From NCBI GenBank assembly GCA_041399065.1, contig JAWKTN010000002.1:682001-746000 (forward strand): a DNA stretch of 64,000 nucleotides, written 5' to 3'. The notes beneath the pieces are model-generated. The model was given only the letters and a program-made list of their open reading frames with translations. It had not been told where the DNA came from and did not search any database. This DNA is from JAGQPD01 sp020426865 (GTDB lineage: Bacteria > Planctomycetota > Planctomycetia > Pirellulales > Pirellulaceae). Of this stretch, positions 25,921-34,480 are shown in pieces. The position numbers were made by a program, and so were the translations under genes. Numbering within the stretch: the stretch's first letter is position 1; the number at the start of each line of letters is the position of its first letter.

Positions 25921-27322
25921 GCGAAGAGAAGCTTGCTCGTACCAGAGTTGCTTTAATGACAATAAGCCTTGTTGCTTAAGCCACTTGTTGGGCATCGCGT
26001 AGCGTAAGGCAGGTGTGCGAGACATCCGCCAATACTTCTTGCGACTGATTGCGTGCTTGATCGCCATGTCGAGGGTCACGCCCAACGCGACCAGCTTCTT
26101 CACCTTGGTGCGTGGATACCGCCACTGTTTCCAGTAGCACATCCGCACGCGGCGTCGAATCCAGCCGTCGAGATCAGCGAAGTCGTCGAACTGGCGAGCC
26201 AGACCGAAGTAACCTATCCAACCTCGCAAATAGCGATTGAGGTCAGTCAAACGACGCGCCCATCGAAATCCCTCGGCTGCGCCCCGTGAGTTCCTGGATG
26301 CGTGGCTTGAAGGCTTTCAGCTTCTTCGGCGCGATTTTAATCGTCACACGCGTACCAACAAAAGTGAACCCCAGGTACTCGCAGCCCAGGGCCGGTCGCA
26401 CGCTGCTCTTTTCCTCGTTCACGACGAGTCTCAAGCGTTGCGTGAAAAACCGCTTGACCGACGCGAACACGCGATGAGCACTCCGCTCGCTACGCACGAA
26501 GACTTGGAAGTCGTCGGCGTATCTCACGAACTTCAATCCGCGGTGTTCCAGTTCCTTGTCAAGATCATCCAGCAGCACGTTACTTAACAAAGGTGAAAGC
26601 GGGCCACCTTGCGCGCCCTCTTCGGTCGGTTGCAACACGCCCTCGACCATCACACCCGCTCGCAGATAGCGGCCAATCAACCTGAGCAAGCGTCGATCGT
26701 GAACCTTGCGGCTCACGCGACTCATCAACACGTCATGTTGACATCTGTCGAAAAACTTCGAAAGATCAACATCAACGCAATGAGTATGACCTTGCCGGAT
26801 GATCTGCTGCACTTGCTTGGCAGCTCCGTGGGCGGATCGGTTGGGGCGGAAGCCGAAACTCGATTCCGAGAAACCCGGATCGAAGATCGGCGTTAAGACT
26901 TGTACGATGGCTTGTTGGATCAGGCGGTCGAGCACGTTTGGAATACCGAGCAAGCGATCGCCCTTGCCACCGGGCTTGGGAATGGTTTTGCGACGCACCG
27001 GCTGCGGCTGGTACGTCCCTTCCACAAGTTGCTGCCGCACCGTGGCCCAGTTTTCATGGGCCCAGTCTTCAAATTCGGCGATCGTCATGCCATCGGGGCC
27101 AGGTGCGCCCCGGTTCCCTTTGACTTGACGCCATGCCCGTTTGAGGTTCCCTGGTGAGACAATCAACTCCATCAAAGCGTCCTCTGGGGACACGTCCAAG
27201 GCTGGCTGATCGGTGCGCGTCGGATCGGTCGGTTCCGTTCGGAATAGTTTCGCCTTGCGGGCCCACGGTTCTTCGCGAGCGAAGTCCAGCGGGATTTGCC
27301 AGGCACCTCGATCCGAGTTCAT
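25909..27322 (-). pseudogene. Group II intron reverse transcriptase/maturase, frameshifted
   Basis: The ATG at 27322 follows AAGGAGGAG. Reverse transcriptase blocks are complete: GNRGAPGPDGMT, IPKPGGKGDRLLGIP, FDPGFSESSFGFRPNRSAH, VDVDLSKFFD, QGGPLSPLLSN and catalytic VRYADD. The frame stops at 26243, while the maturase domain X continues in another frame (LTDLNRYLRGWIGYFGLAR to WYEQASLRGTA, ending 25909). Removing one base in the GGG run at about 26259-26261 would restore a continuous protein. There is no endonuclease domain, as in class C-type introns. Either the element has recently died or this is a sequencing error. Confidence 0.85.
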
Positions 27323-28001
27323 CGGTAGCTCCTCCTTGTTCTTCACGGTTCGGTCCTTTCTGTCGTTATTGGTGTTAACGGATCAGTACTACGACCTCTG
27401 CTGCAAACTGCACGCGACGAGCGGTTTTCACCGTTCGCCTCCGGCTTCGGGCAAGCCCTACTGGCGGACACAGGCATGCAGTCTTCCCTGGATAAACCGA
27501 CTTACTTTCGCCGCGCAAGCTCTTGATTTACCAATCCCCCCGAACGAGACGGTTTCGCTCAAGTTCGGCTGACTCACCTGGACGGACCGGCCTTGTATCA
27601 AGTTTCTGTTCGTAGCCTCGCAGCTTTGATGAGAAGGGTCTGGGTGGCGAGTGCGATCGGGCGACCGCGACAAACCCAGCGTTTACGCACTCCTTCGCAG
27701 GCTTCTTTCCGACGGTCAGTCACCCTTCCGCCGTTGCCCTCATCTAGTACTTGCACCTAGTAGAACGGCATTTGGTATACTGCTGTCTGTTAGGGTCTCG
27801 TTCTCGTACAGGGGACTTGCACCCCACAAGATTAGTCGGCATGCCAGGCATACCGTACCATGCACGGGAGTGGCGGTGGCCAGCGGTTTTGGAAATCAAC
27901 GTCAACTCCCGCCACCCCGTGATGCGGGGCGTTCGTCTCTGCTGGCGACAAGCCACCATGCTGTTCACTAATAAGTCGTGGATTCCTGATACAATGCGTG
28001 G

Positions 28002-28481
28002 ATGGACACACTCTACATTGAAACTTCGATCGTCAGCTACGCGACGGCGTGGCCAAGCAAGAACTTGCAGATTGCTGCCATACAAGAGCAGGCTCGCGAC
28101 TGGTGACAACTTGAGCGTCCAAAATTTGAATTGGTTACGTCGCAACTTACGTTGGATGAAGCCTCTGACGGTGATCAGACTGCGGCTGCGGATCGGTTAA
28201 AATTGCTTGACGGCCTACCAATCATGCCTATCTCAAAGGATGCTGAAAATCTTGCGAATCGAATTCTCGCAGGTCATATGATGCCGCAAAAAGCTGCGGC
28301 CGACGCGCTGCATGTTGCCCTGGCCGCACTGGCAAGGGTAGACTACTTGTTGACGCTGAACTGCAAGCATATCGCTAATGCCCATGAACTACCGCGTGTC
28401 TACCGGTTGCTCGCGAGCGAAGGGCTCAGCGGCTTGCTGATATGCACACCTGCTGAATTCCTTGGGGGACAATCTCCATGA
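28002..28481 (+). pseudogene. PIN-domain (VapC-like) toxin with internal stop
   Basis: The ATG at 28002 gives MDTLYIETSIVSYATAWPSK, the PIN start with its first acidic residue (ETS). After ARDW an in-frame TGA (28104-28106) interrupts the protein. The same frame then reads QLERPKFELVTSQLTLDEA to AADALHVALAALARVDYLLT, including the later acidic residues, and ends 28481. TGG to TGA (Trp to stop) is the simplest explanation. PIN toxins are Mg-dependent RNases. A shorter product could start after the stop but would lack the first catalytic Asp/Glu. Confidence 0.75.
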
Positions 28482-28687
28482 GTGACCCGATACTTGACGA
28501 ACTACATGCAACACGAGAGCGTCTGCTCGCTGAGTCTGGCGGAACACTTGCTGGTCTCGTTGCTAGATTGCAACGGGAAGAGACTACGTCTGGACGTATT
28601 CTCTGGAAGCCGAGACAAACAAAGGATTCCACCGAAGCCGACGAACAGCCGCAGTCTGATGGTAGCTCTACTCCGTCGGCTCGGTGA
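28478..28687 (+). CDS. Small VapB-like antitoxin partner
   Basis: A 69-residue protein, MSDPILDELHATRERLLAES followed by GGTLAGLVARLQREETTSGR, of the type often encoded directly after or before PIN toxins. It overlaps the PIN gene by 4 bases (ATGA), so the pair was one transcript. No DNA-binding motif is clear. With the toxin interrupted it may be a leftover antitoxin. Confidence 0.6.
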   Translation: MSDPILDELHATRERLLAESGGTLAGLVARLQREETTSGRILWKPRQTKDSTEADEQPQSDGSSTPSAR

Positions 28688-29111
28688 ATCCAATCGTTCG
28701 GCATCAAAGACCAATGTTGCTGAATCTGTTCGAGGCCGACGATGAGGTCCTTGTAGTCAACCACTAGCCGATGGCCGATGAGCATGCCGATTCCCAGCAG
28801 TGGGGGTCATTGTCTTTCTCGACCTATTTGCGTAGCTCCGGTCCCCCCGTAACTATGACAGCATTGCATGCAACCAGGGCATAGCTCGATGACTCCGAAG
28901 ACGAAGTGAGTCATCGCATAGTGCGTGTATTTTTAGGGCAGAGCCGCCGAGGACGCGAAGATTACGTGACCGCTACCGGACTCGGTGCACCCGGCGGAAC
29001 TGGGTGTTTTGGGGTCGGCTTTACAAACTTGGCCATCTTCGATACAACTCGCATCTACCGCAGGGAAGCGGCGACGAAGTTGCATTGCGTTGTACGTCAG
29101 GGAGGATGGAC
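28688..29111. other. Intergenic region, end of accessory island
   Basis: No gene is seen. It holds an inverted repeat CGATGACTC (28887-28895) / GAGTCATCG (28908-28916) with a 12-base spacer, about 200 bp upstream of the L,D-transpeptidase gene, perhaps an operator. Confidence 0.5.
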
Positions 29112-30389
29112 GTGAAATCATTTAAGACGATAGTCGTCATACTCACTTTACTCGGTGTGGGTTATGGTGCGCACGTGGTGATGAACAAGCCTTTGCCGAA
29201 CGACCTCAGTTCGGTCGGAGCCGAAGGCTGGGATTCGCTGTCGGTGACGATGCAAGATCCGGGCGACAGTCGTCCCGAGGTATCCTTCGATTCGCAAGAA
29301 TCGGTCACGATGCCGTCGTTGCCGGTACCTGGGAATGCGGCTCCTCCCCCTGCCAATATTACTGGCCAGCAGCCAGGCTACGCTACCGACGCGCCGGCGG
29401 CAGCTGCGGCTTACACACAAAGCAGCATGTCGGTTTCCACGCAACCCGTTCAGGCAACGCCGAACAACTTCGCGGATAATGGCACCAATTACCCCATGGC
29501 CGACTACGGCGCAGCGGGCAGCGGCACCGCTGACTACGGCACGGCTGACTACGGCACGGCGCAGGCCGGTCCAAGCGGCCAGCATGCGGCCGACCCGGCG
29601 GTCGATGCCATGCCGGTCAACTTTCAACAACAGTTCGGTTCAGCGAATGATTCCGGCGCTGCTGGTCAAAATTTCGAATCGATGTGGCAAACGGCGCAGC
29701 GCAATATCCAAGAACAAGATCTGGCACAGGCCTTGTTCACATTGTCGTTCGGCTACGAGGAAGGGCTTGCCAGTGCCGAGCAGCGGCAGCGGCTGATCCC
29801 CCTGCTAGACCAACTGGCGGGGACGGTTCTTTACAGTCAACAATACCATGTGGTACAGCCACACATCGTACGTCGTGGCGAAGGTGTCGAGCAACTGTCG
29901 CAACAGTACAACGTTCCGGTTGCGTTCATCGAACGTGTCAATCAGCTGTCAACAGGTCGGCCGCTGCGAGAAGGCCAACAGCTAAAGGTCCTGCAGGGAC
30001 CTTTCCGGGCGGAACTCGATCTCACTCGCCGAGAGCTGACGTTGTTCCTGAACCGTTACTATGCCGGTCGTTTTTCTGTCAGCATCGGCCGCGATCTACC
30101 GGCCGGTCTCACATCATTCCAGGTCGCGGAGAAATCCGGCCCCAGGGAGTTTTACGATGTCGGTACCAACCGAAAAATTCCGGCAGGACATCATAGCAAT
30201 CCCTATGGGGCTCACTGGATCGGCCTGGCGTGTGACCAAGATCGTAACAACGCCAAACTCGGGATTCACTCGGCCGGTACCGCCGTCGACGCCAACGATA
30301 CGCGAGGCTGTATCAGCGTCAGCAACCGCGATGCCGATGATCTGATGGCGATTCTCTCCGTCGGATCGCAGATTTCCGTCGTCCGCTAA
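29112..30389 (+). CDS. L,D-transpeptidase (YkuD) with LysM-like domain
   Basis: About 425 residues: one N-terminal membrane helix (TIVVILTLLGVGYGAHVVM), a long Ala/Gly/Pro/Gln-rich linker with repeated ADYGTADYGTA (about 135-155), a LysM-like stretch (HIVRRGEGVEQLSQQYNVPVA, near 255), and the YkuD catalytic domain with HSAGTAVDANDTRGCISV (nucleophile Cys400). It cross-links peptidoglycan stem peptides in the envelope. GTG at 29112 is chosen because AGGGAGG then has a normal 6-base gap; the ATG at 29106 directly abuts that site. Confidence 0.88.
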   Translation: MKSFKTIVVILTLLGVGYGAHVVMNKPLPNDLSSVGAEGWDSLSVTMQDPGDSRPEVSFDSQESVTMPSLPVPGNAAPPPANITGQQPGYATDAPAAAAAYTQSSMSVSTQPVQATPNNFADNGTNYPMADYGAAGSGTADYGTADYGTAQAGPSGQHAADPAVDAMPVNFQQQFGSANDSGAAGQNFESMWQTAQRNIQEQDLAQALFTLSFGYEEGLASAEQRQRLIPLLDQLAGTVLYSQQYHVVQPHIVRRGEGVEQLSQQYNVPVAFIERVNQLSTGRPLREGQQLKVLQGPFRAELDLTRRELTLFLNRYYAGRFSVSIGRDLPAGLTSFQVAEKSGPREFYDVGTNRKIPAGHHSNPYGAHWIGLACDQDRNNAKLGIHSAGTAVDANDTRGCISVSNRDADDLMAILSVGSQISVVR

Positions 30390-30556
30390 TTGCAAGGTTT
30401 CGTGCGTCGATGCAATCCGTCCTGGTCGATTGAACCTGGGACGCTTGCGAGGCCGAACATGATCGTGGTAATCTTGCCGTTCGCTAAGAACAGCTCTGGC
30501 GCGTCGTCGCTTGACGTACGCACTCGTATGCTCTTTCGCTCAAGGTACCAACGACC

Positions 30557-31102
30557 ATGCAATACGACCGCGACCGACTGATTGAACTGGTAAAGGAAAA
30601 GGCGCTCGAATTCGGGCAGTTTACGCTGGCATCGGGCAAGCAAGCCAGTTTTTACCTGGATTGCCGTCGCGTAACGCTCGACGCCCAAGGCGCCAATCAG
30701 ATCGGAGCTGGCATGCTCGAAATGATGGCCGACGATTTCCCGGACGCGGTGGGTGGCATGGCGATCGGTGCCGATCCGATTACGGCCGCTACGATTACGT
30801 TGGCCGGACAACAAGGAAAATCGCTGTCCGGGTTCATTGTCCGGAAGGAATCGAAGGCTCACGGCAAGGGCCGGATGGTTGAGGGACCAGTCGCGTCGGG
30901 GCATCGCGTCGTGATCGTCGAGGATGTGGTCACGACCGGTGGCAGTGCCCTGAAGGCAATCGAACATGCTGCGGCATTCGGGCTAAAGGTGATCGGCGTG
31001 ATGGCGGTGGTCGACCGCTTGGAAGGTGGCGCCGAGGCCTTTGCCGACAAGGGATATTCGCTGCGCACCTTGCTCACCATTCGCGACCTTGGCATCCAAT
31101 AG
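30557..31102 (+). CDS. pyrE: Orotate phosphoribosyltransferase
   Basis: Transfers the phosphoribosyl group of PRPP to orotate, giving OMP in pyrimidine synthesis. FTLASGKQASFYLDCRR, GGMAIGADPIT and the PRPP-binding motif VVIVEDVVTTGGSALKAIE are all present in 181 residues, the usual bacterial length. It stands alone and converges on trpC. Confidence 0.95.
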   Translation: MQYDRDRLIELVKEKALEFGQFTLASGKQASFYLDCRRVTLDAQGANQIGAGMLEMMADDFPDAVGGMAIGADPITAATITLAGQQGKSLSGFIVRKESKAHGKGRMVEGPVASGHRVVIVEDVVTTGGSALKAIEHAAAFGLKVIGVMAVVDRLEGGAEAFADKGYSLRTLLTIRDLGIQ

Positions 31103-31143
31103 CACGGCCTCAAAGCGATCTGGTGCAATTTCGCGGCAGGTGG

Positions 31144-31926
31144 TCAGTTTTCCAACAGCCGGTCAACAGCGGCACCGATATCGTCTTGGGACATCAAGTG
31201 TTCGCCGACCAACATCGCGGAGACGCCGGCCTGTTGAAGCAGCAGTGCGTCGTCACGGCTATGAATGCCACTTTCGCCAACCACGACACAATCATCGGGC
31301 AGCCGTTGCCGCATCCTGACCGTATGCTGCAAATCGGTAACAAACGTGCGGAGGTCTCGGTTATTGACTCCCACCAGCGTGGCTCCCGCTTCCAGCACTC
31401 GGGACATGTTTGCGGGTTCGTAGAATTCAACGAGGGGGGTCATGCCCAGTTCGATGATCTCGTTATGGAGTTTTCGCAGTTGGCAATCGTCGAGACATTC
31501 AGCGATCAGCAGGACGGCGTCGGCGCCTGCCAGACGTGCCTCGAATACTTGATAGGCGTCGATGACAAAATCTTTTCGCAGCAACGGGAGTTCCACCGCC
31601 GCACGGATCTGTCGCAGATAGTCGAGCGACCCGTGAAAGTATTGTGCGTCGGTCAGCACACTGATGCAGCTAGCGCCATGTTGTTGGTACGTTCGAGCAA
31701 TTCGCACGGGATCGAAGTCAGCCCGGATGATTCCCTTCGACGGGCTGGCTTTTTTGACTTCGGCAATCAGTTTGATTCCGCCGCCAGCGGCCAGGGGGGA
31801 GAAAAAATCGCGGGGGGGAGGCAGATCATTGACGACCGCCTTCAATTCGCTCAAGGGACGAGCGACTTGAGCGGCAGCAACTTCAGTTTTTTTTGTGGCA
31901 ACGATCCGATCCAGTAGGGTGGTCAC
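31144..31926 (-). CDS. trpC: Indole-3-glycerol phosphate synthase
   Basis: Closes the indole ring in tryptophan synthesis. The TIM barrel motifs IKLIAEVKKASPSKGIIR, SVLTDAQYFHGS, LLRKDFVIDAYQVFEARLAGADAVLLI, VEFYEP, VGVNNRDLRTF and VGESGI are complete in 260 residues. It starts 13 bp after purH on the same strand, so it is likely co-transcribed with a purine gene; other trp genes are absent from the window. Confidence 0.95.
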   Translation of the reverse strand: MTTLLDRIVATKKTEVAAAQVARPLSELKAVVNDLPPPRDFFSPLAAGGGIKLIAEVKKASPSKGIIRADFDPVRIARTYQQHGASCISVLTDAQYFHGSLDYLRQIRAAVELPLLRKDFVIDAYQVFEARLAGADAVLLIAECLDDCQLRKLHNEIIELGMTPLVEFYEPANMSRVLEAGATLVGVNNRDLRTFVTDLQHTVRMRQRLPDDCVVVGESGIHSRDDALLLQQAGVSAMLVGEHLMSQDDIGAAVDRLLEN

Positions 31927-31939
31927 GCAGCGGGGATCC

Positions 31940-33517
31940 TTAATGTTTGAAGTGACGCCGTCCGGTGATCACCATGGGGAGTCCATGGTGATTGCAGGCA
32001 GCGACCACATCTTTGTCGTTGACAGACCCTCCTGGTTGGATAATCGCGGCGATCCCTGCTTTCGCAGCATGTTCGATGGAATCGGCGAAGGGGAAAAACG
32101 CATCCGAGGCCAATACGGCTTGGTGGCGGCGATCTCCCGCCTTCTCGATCGCAATCTGCACACTATCGACGCGGCTCATTTGGCCGGCCCCCGCACCGGC
32201 GAGCGCCAGATCACGACAGACGACGATCGCGTTGGACTTGACATGTCGCACCAATGCCCAAGCGAATCGCAATTCGGTCAACAGTTGATCCGATGGCGTG
32301 GTTTCGGTAACGACGTTCCAGTCCTCGAACCGATCCGCATCGCAGTCGAGATCCTGCACCAACATACCGCCGTCCACTTGTCGCATATGCCACTGGTGAC
32401 GCGGTTTGGGGGTACGGCTGCCGATCTTCATCAACCGGACGTTGGCTTTCCATTTGGGACGGGTCGTAAGAATCTCCAGCGCAGCGGGTTCGAAATCGGG
32501 GGCCACGATCGCTTCGATGAACAATCCGGGCGCCGCGAGGACCTCGGCCGTTGCGGCATCCACAACTTGGTTGAATCCCAACACGGAACCGAAGGCGCTT
32601 TGCGGATCACCCGCCATCGCCTTCTCCGCCGCACGAGACAACACAGCGTCACTTGCTGCCCCACAGGGATTCGTATGCTTGATCACCACAGCCGCATGAT
32701 CGGGGAGACTGCGAGCGATACTCCAAGCGGCATCCAGGTCCAGATAATTATTGTAAGACAGTTCCTTGCCATGAAGTTGTTGGGCGTCGACCAGGGAATG
32801 CTGTGCGGCCGGAGTCCGATAGAGCGCCGCCCGCTGGTGCGGATTCTCACCATACCGAAGAGTTGCTTTCAACTTGCCAGACCATTGCCATTGACGCGGA
32901 AATGGAGACTCGGTGGTTGTATCGGTTTGAGCGAAATAGGCGGAGATCGCGGCGTCATAGGCGGCAGTGCGCGCAAATGCCCGAGCGGCACAGGCGCGGC
33001 GCGTGGCGAGCGTCGTCGTGCCAGACTGACGAATCTCCGCCAGTATCTGATCGTATTGATCGAGGTCGGTAACAATCGTCGTAAACGCGTGGTTCTTCGC
33101 CGACGCGCGAACCAGGCTCGGACCGCCAATATCGATTTGTTCGATCGCCTCCGCATCGGCGACGTCCGGGTTGGCAACCGTCTTCTCGAACGGATAGAGA
33201 TTCACCACCACCAACTCGAACGTGCTGATGGCGTGGTCTTTCAATGCCTGCTGATCATCGGCACGATCGTGCCGGCAGAGAATTCCGGCAAAAATCTTCG
33301 GGTGCAATGTCTTAACGCGGCCGTCCATCATCTCCGGGAACCCGGTATACTCGGCGACATCCAGGACAGCGAACCCGCGATCCGCGAGGAACTTACGCGT
33401 TCCGCCGGTGCTGTATATTGTTACACCTGCGTCGCGCAGTCCGGCCGCAAACGCTTCGAGCCCCTGTTTGTCGCTCACGCTGATCAACGCGTGCTTAATC
33501 GGTGGTGATTGTGTCAT
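31940..33517 (-). CDS. purH: Bifunctional AICAR transformylase/IMP cyclohydrolase
   Basis: Carries out the last two steps of IMP synthesis. The N-terminal MGS-like cyclohydrolase domain (ALISVSDKQGLEAFAAGLRDAG, GFPEMMDGRVKTLHPKI) is followed by the AICAR transformylase domain (GENPHQRAALY, VIKHTNPCGAA, NAIVVCRD, DAFFPFADSIEHAAKAGI, and a C-terminal TGRRHFKH). The 525 residues match the family. It lies between a DUF533 gene (29 bp upstream) and trpC (13 bp downstream). Confidence 0.96.
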   Translation of the reverse strand: MTQSPPIKHALISVSDKQGLEAFAAGLRDAGVTIYSTGGTRKFLADRGFAVLDVAEYTGFPEMMDGRVKTLHPKIFAGILCRHDRADDQQALKDHAISTFELVVVNLYPFEKTVANPDVADAEAIEQIDIGGPSLVRASAKNHAFTTIVTDLDQYDQILAEIRQSGTTTLATRRACAARAFARTAAYDAAISAYFAQTDTTTESPFPRQWQWSGKLKATLRYGENPHQRAALYRTPAAQHSLVDAQQLHGKELSYNNYLDLDAAWSIARSLPDHAAVVIKHTNPCGAASDAVLSRAAEKAMAGDPQSAFGSVLGFNQVVDAATAEVLAAPGLFIEAIVAPDFEPAALEILTTRPKWKANVRLMKIGSRTPKPRHQWHMRQVDGGMLVQDLDCDADRFEDWNVVTETTPSDQLLTELRFAWALVRHVKSNAIVVCRDLALAGAGAGQMSRVDSVQIAIEKAGDRRHQAVLASDAFFPFADSIEHAAKAGIAAIIQPGGSVNDKDVVAACNHHGLPMVITGRRHFKH

Positions 33518-33546
33518 TATTCCGTCGTATCATTGAATCGTGGCGT

Positions 33547-34281
33547 TCAGCGAAGCGTCGGTGCGCCGACCCGTTGGTGAAGGGCGTCACGGACATCGCG
33601 AGGAATCCGCAGGCCATGGGCCAGTTCCGCCAAATAAGCCGCCTCGGGGTTCGTATCCAAGTCGATTGCCACCAGTGACAGCGTGTAGACCTGCTCCTCC
33701 ATTCCCAGGGGCACCGACCACGCGAACTCCCGCACATCCAACGGTCGAGCAAATTCCTCCCGTAGGAACTGAACCACCTCCTGCGTCGCTCCGCCTAGCT
33801 GATTCAGTATTTTCTGCTGCTCGTCCTGGCTGATTTGCCCATCGGCCTTCGAAGCATTGACCATCGCCCGGATCAAGACCACAGCCCGATCGTTCTCGTC
33901 CAATTGATCGTGTTCGTAGGTCCGCCCCGTGTTTTCGCTGGCCCGACCGAATGGATTACCACCACGAGATGGGGGCGATGGGGCGGGACGGGGCGGAGCT
34001 GCCGGAGGATGCGTCCGCGGCTGTCCGGTACGTTGATGGTGCCTGTCCTGAGCAACATTTAAAAGGTCTTCCAGATCGCGAGCCGATCGATCGGTGTCAA
34101 AACGAGAACCGCGAGGCGGCCCCGACGAAGTCGTCCGCGAACTGGGTGACGACGGTTGCTGAGGCGCCTGGCCGCCCGATGATCGGCCACCCGCCAGAAT
34201 ATCCCGCAAAATCTTCGCGCCCAAACCGCCACCCCCAGACTTGCTGCCCAGCAAGCCACCAAGAATATCCATTGCATCCAT
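33547..34281 (-). CDS. DUF533 (TerB-like) protein
   Basis: A 244-residue protein. The N-terminal Gly-rich MDAMDILGGLLGSKSGGGG and a Ser/Pro/Arg-rich linker (30-120) precede the DUF533 helical domain (VVLIRAMVNASKADGQISQDEQQKI...AYLAELAHGLRIP). The acidic residue pattern KADGQISQDE resembles TerB-type metal sites. In E. coli YebE-type proteins it is membrane-linked; here no membrane helix is obvious. It precedes purH by 29 bp. Confidence 0.82.
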   Translation of the reverse strand: MDAMDILGGLLGSKSGGGGLGAKILRDILAGGRSSGGQAPQQPSSPSSRTTSSGPPRGSRFDTDRSARDLEDLLNVAQDRHHQRTGQPRTHPPAAPPRPAPSPPSRGGNPFGRASENTGRTYEHDQLDENDRAVVLIRAMVNASKADGQISQDEQQKILNQLGGATQEVVQFLREEFARPLDVREFAWSVPLGMEEQVYTLSLVAIDLDTNPEAAYLAELAHGLRIPRDVRDALHQRVGAPTLR

Positions 34282-34480
34282 CGAGCCACCTCCCCTATCT
34301 CCGGAAACCTAATGCGATGAGTCATGCCACGAATTGACTTCTGAGTATATCAAAAGCCGTAGGTGCGAACACGGTGGGAGCGTGGCGGAGGCGAAGGAAC
34401 AACGGTCCTGACGATCCAGTCGCCAGGAAGACGCCAGGAAGACGATCCATGGTCAATTGCGAGCGACGGTCTGGTAACAA

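Larger units (their letters stand above)
25845..27968 (-). mobile_element. Group II intron (ribozyme plus reverse transcriptase)
   Basis: On the minus strand, a domain V hairpin (25884-25920: CCGCCTAG pairing with CTAGGTGG around a CGG-rich tip) and a domain-VI-like stem (about 25853-25882, GCGGCC/GGCCGC) follow the reverse transcriptase gene. The 600 bases upstream of the gene carry group II domain-I-like sequence such as GGGGTGCAAGTCCCC and GAAGCCTGCGAAGGAGTGCG. The 5' end is placed at GTGAACAG (27968), a weak match to the GUGYG start; the 3' end near CCCGAT (25845-25852). Both ends are estimates. It lies antisense to the neighbouring toxin-antitoxin genes. Confidence 0.7.

Noticed and set aside
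31123..31917. 264-codon open frame on the plus strand
   Set aside because: Antisense of trpC, which is intact with all barrel motifs.
31895..33508. 537-codon open frame on the plus strand
   Set aside because: It is the antisense of purH, whose protein is complete and unmistakable; the plus-strand product has no family resemblance.
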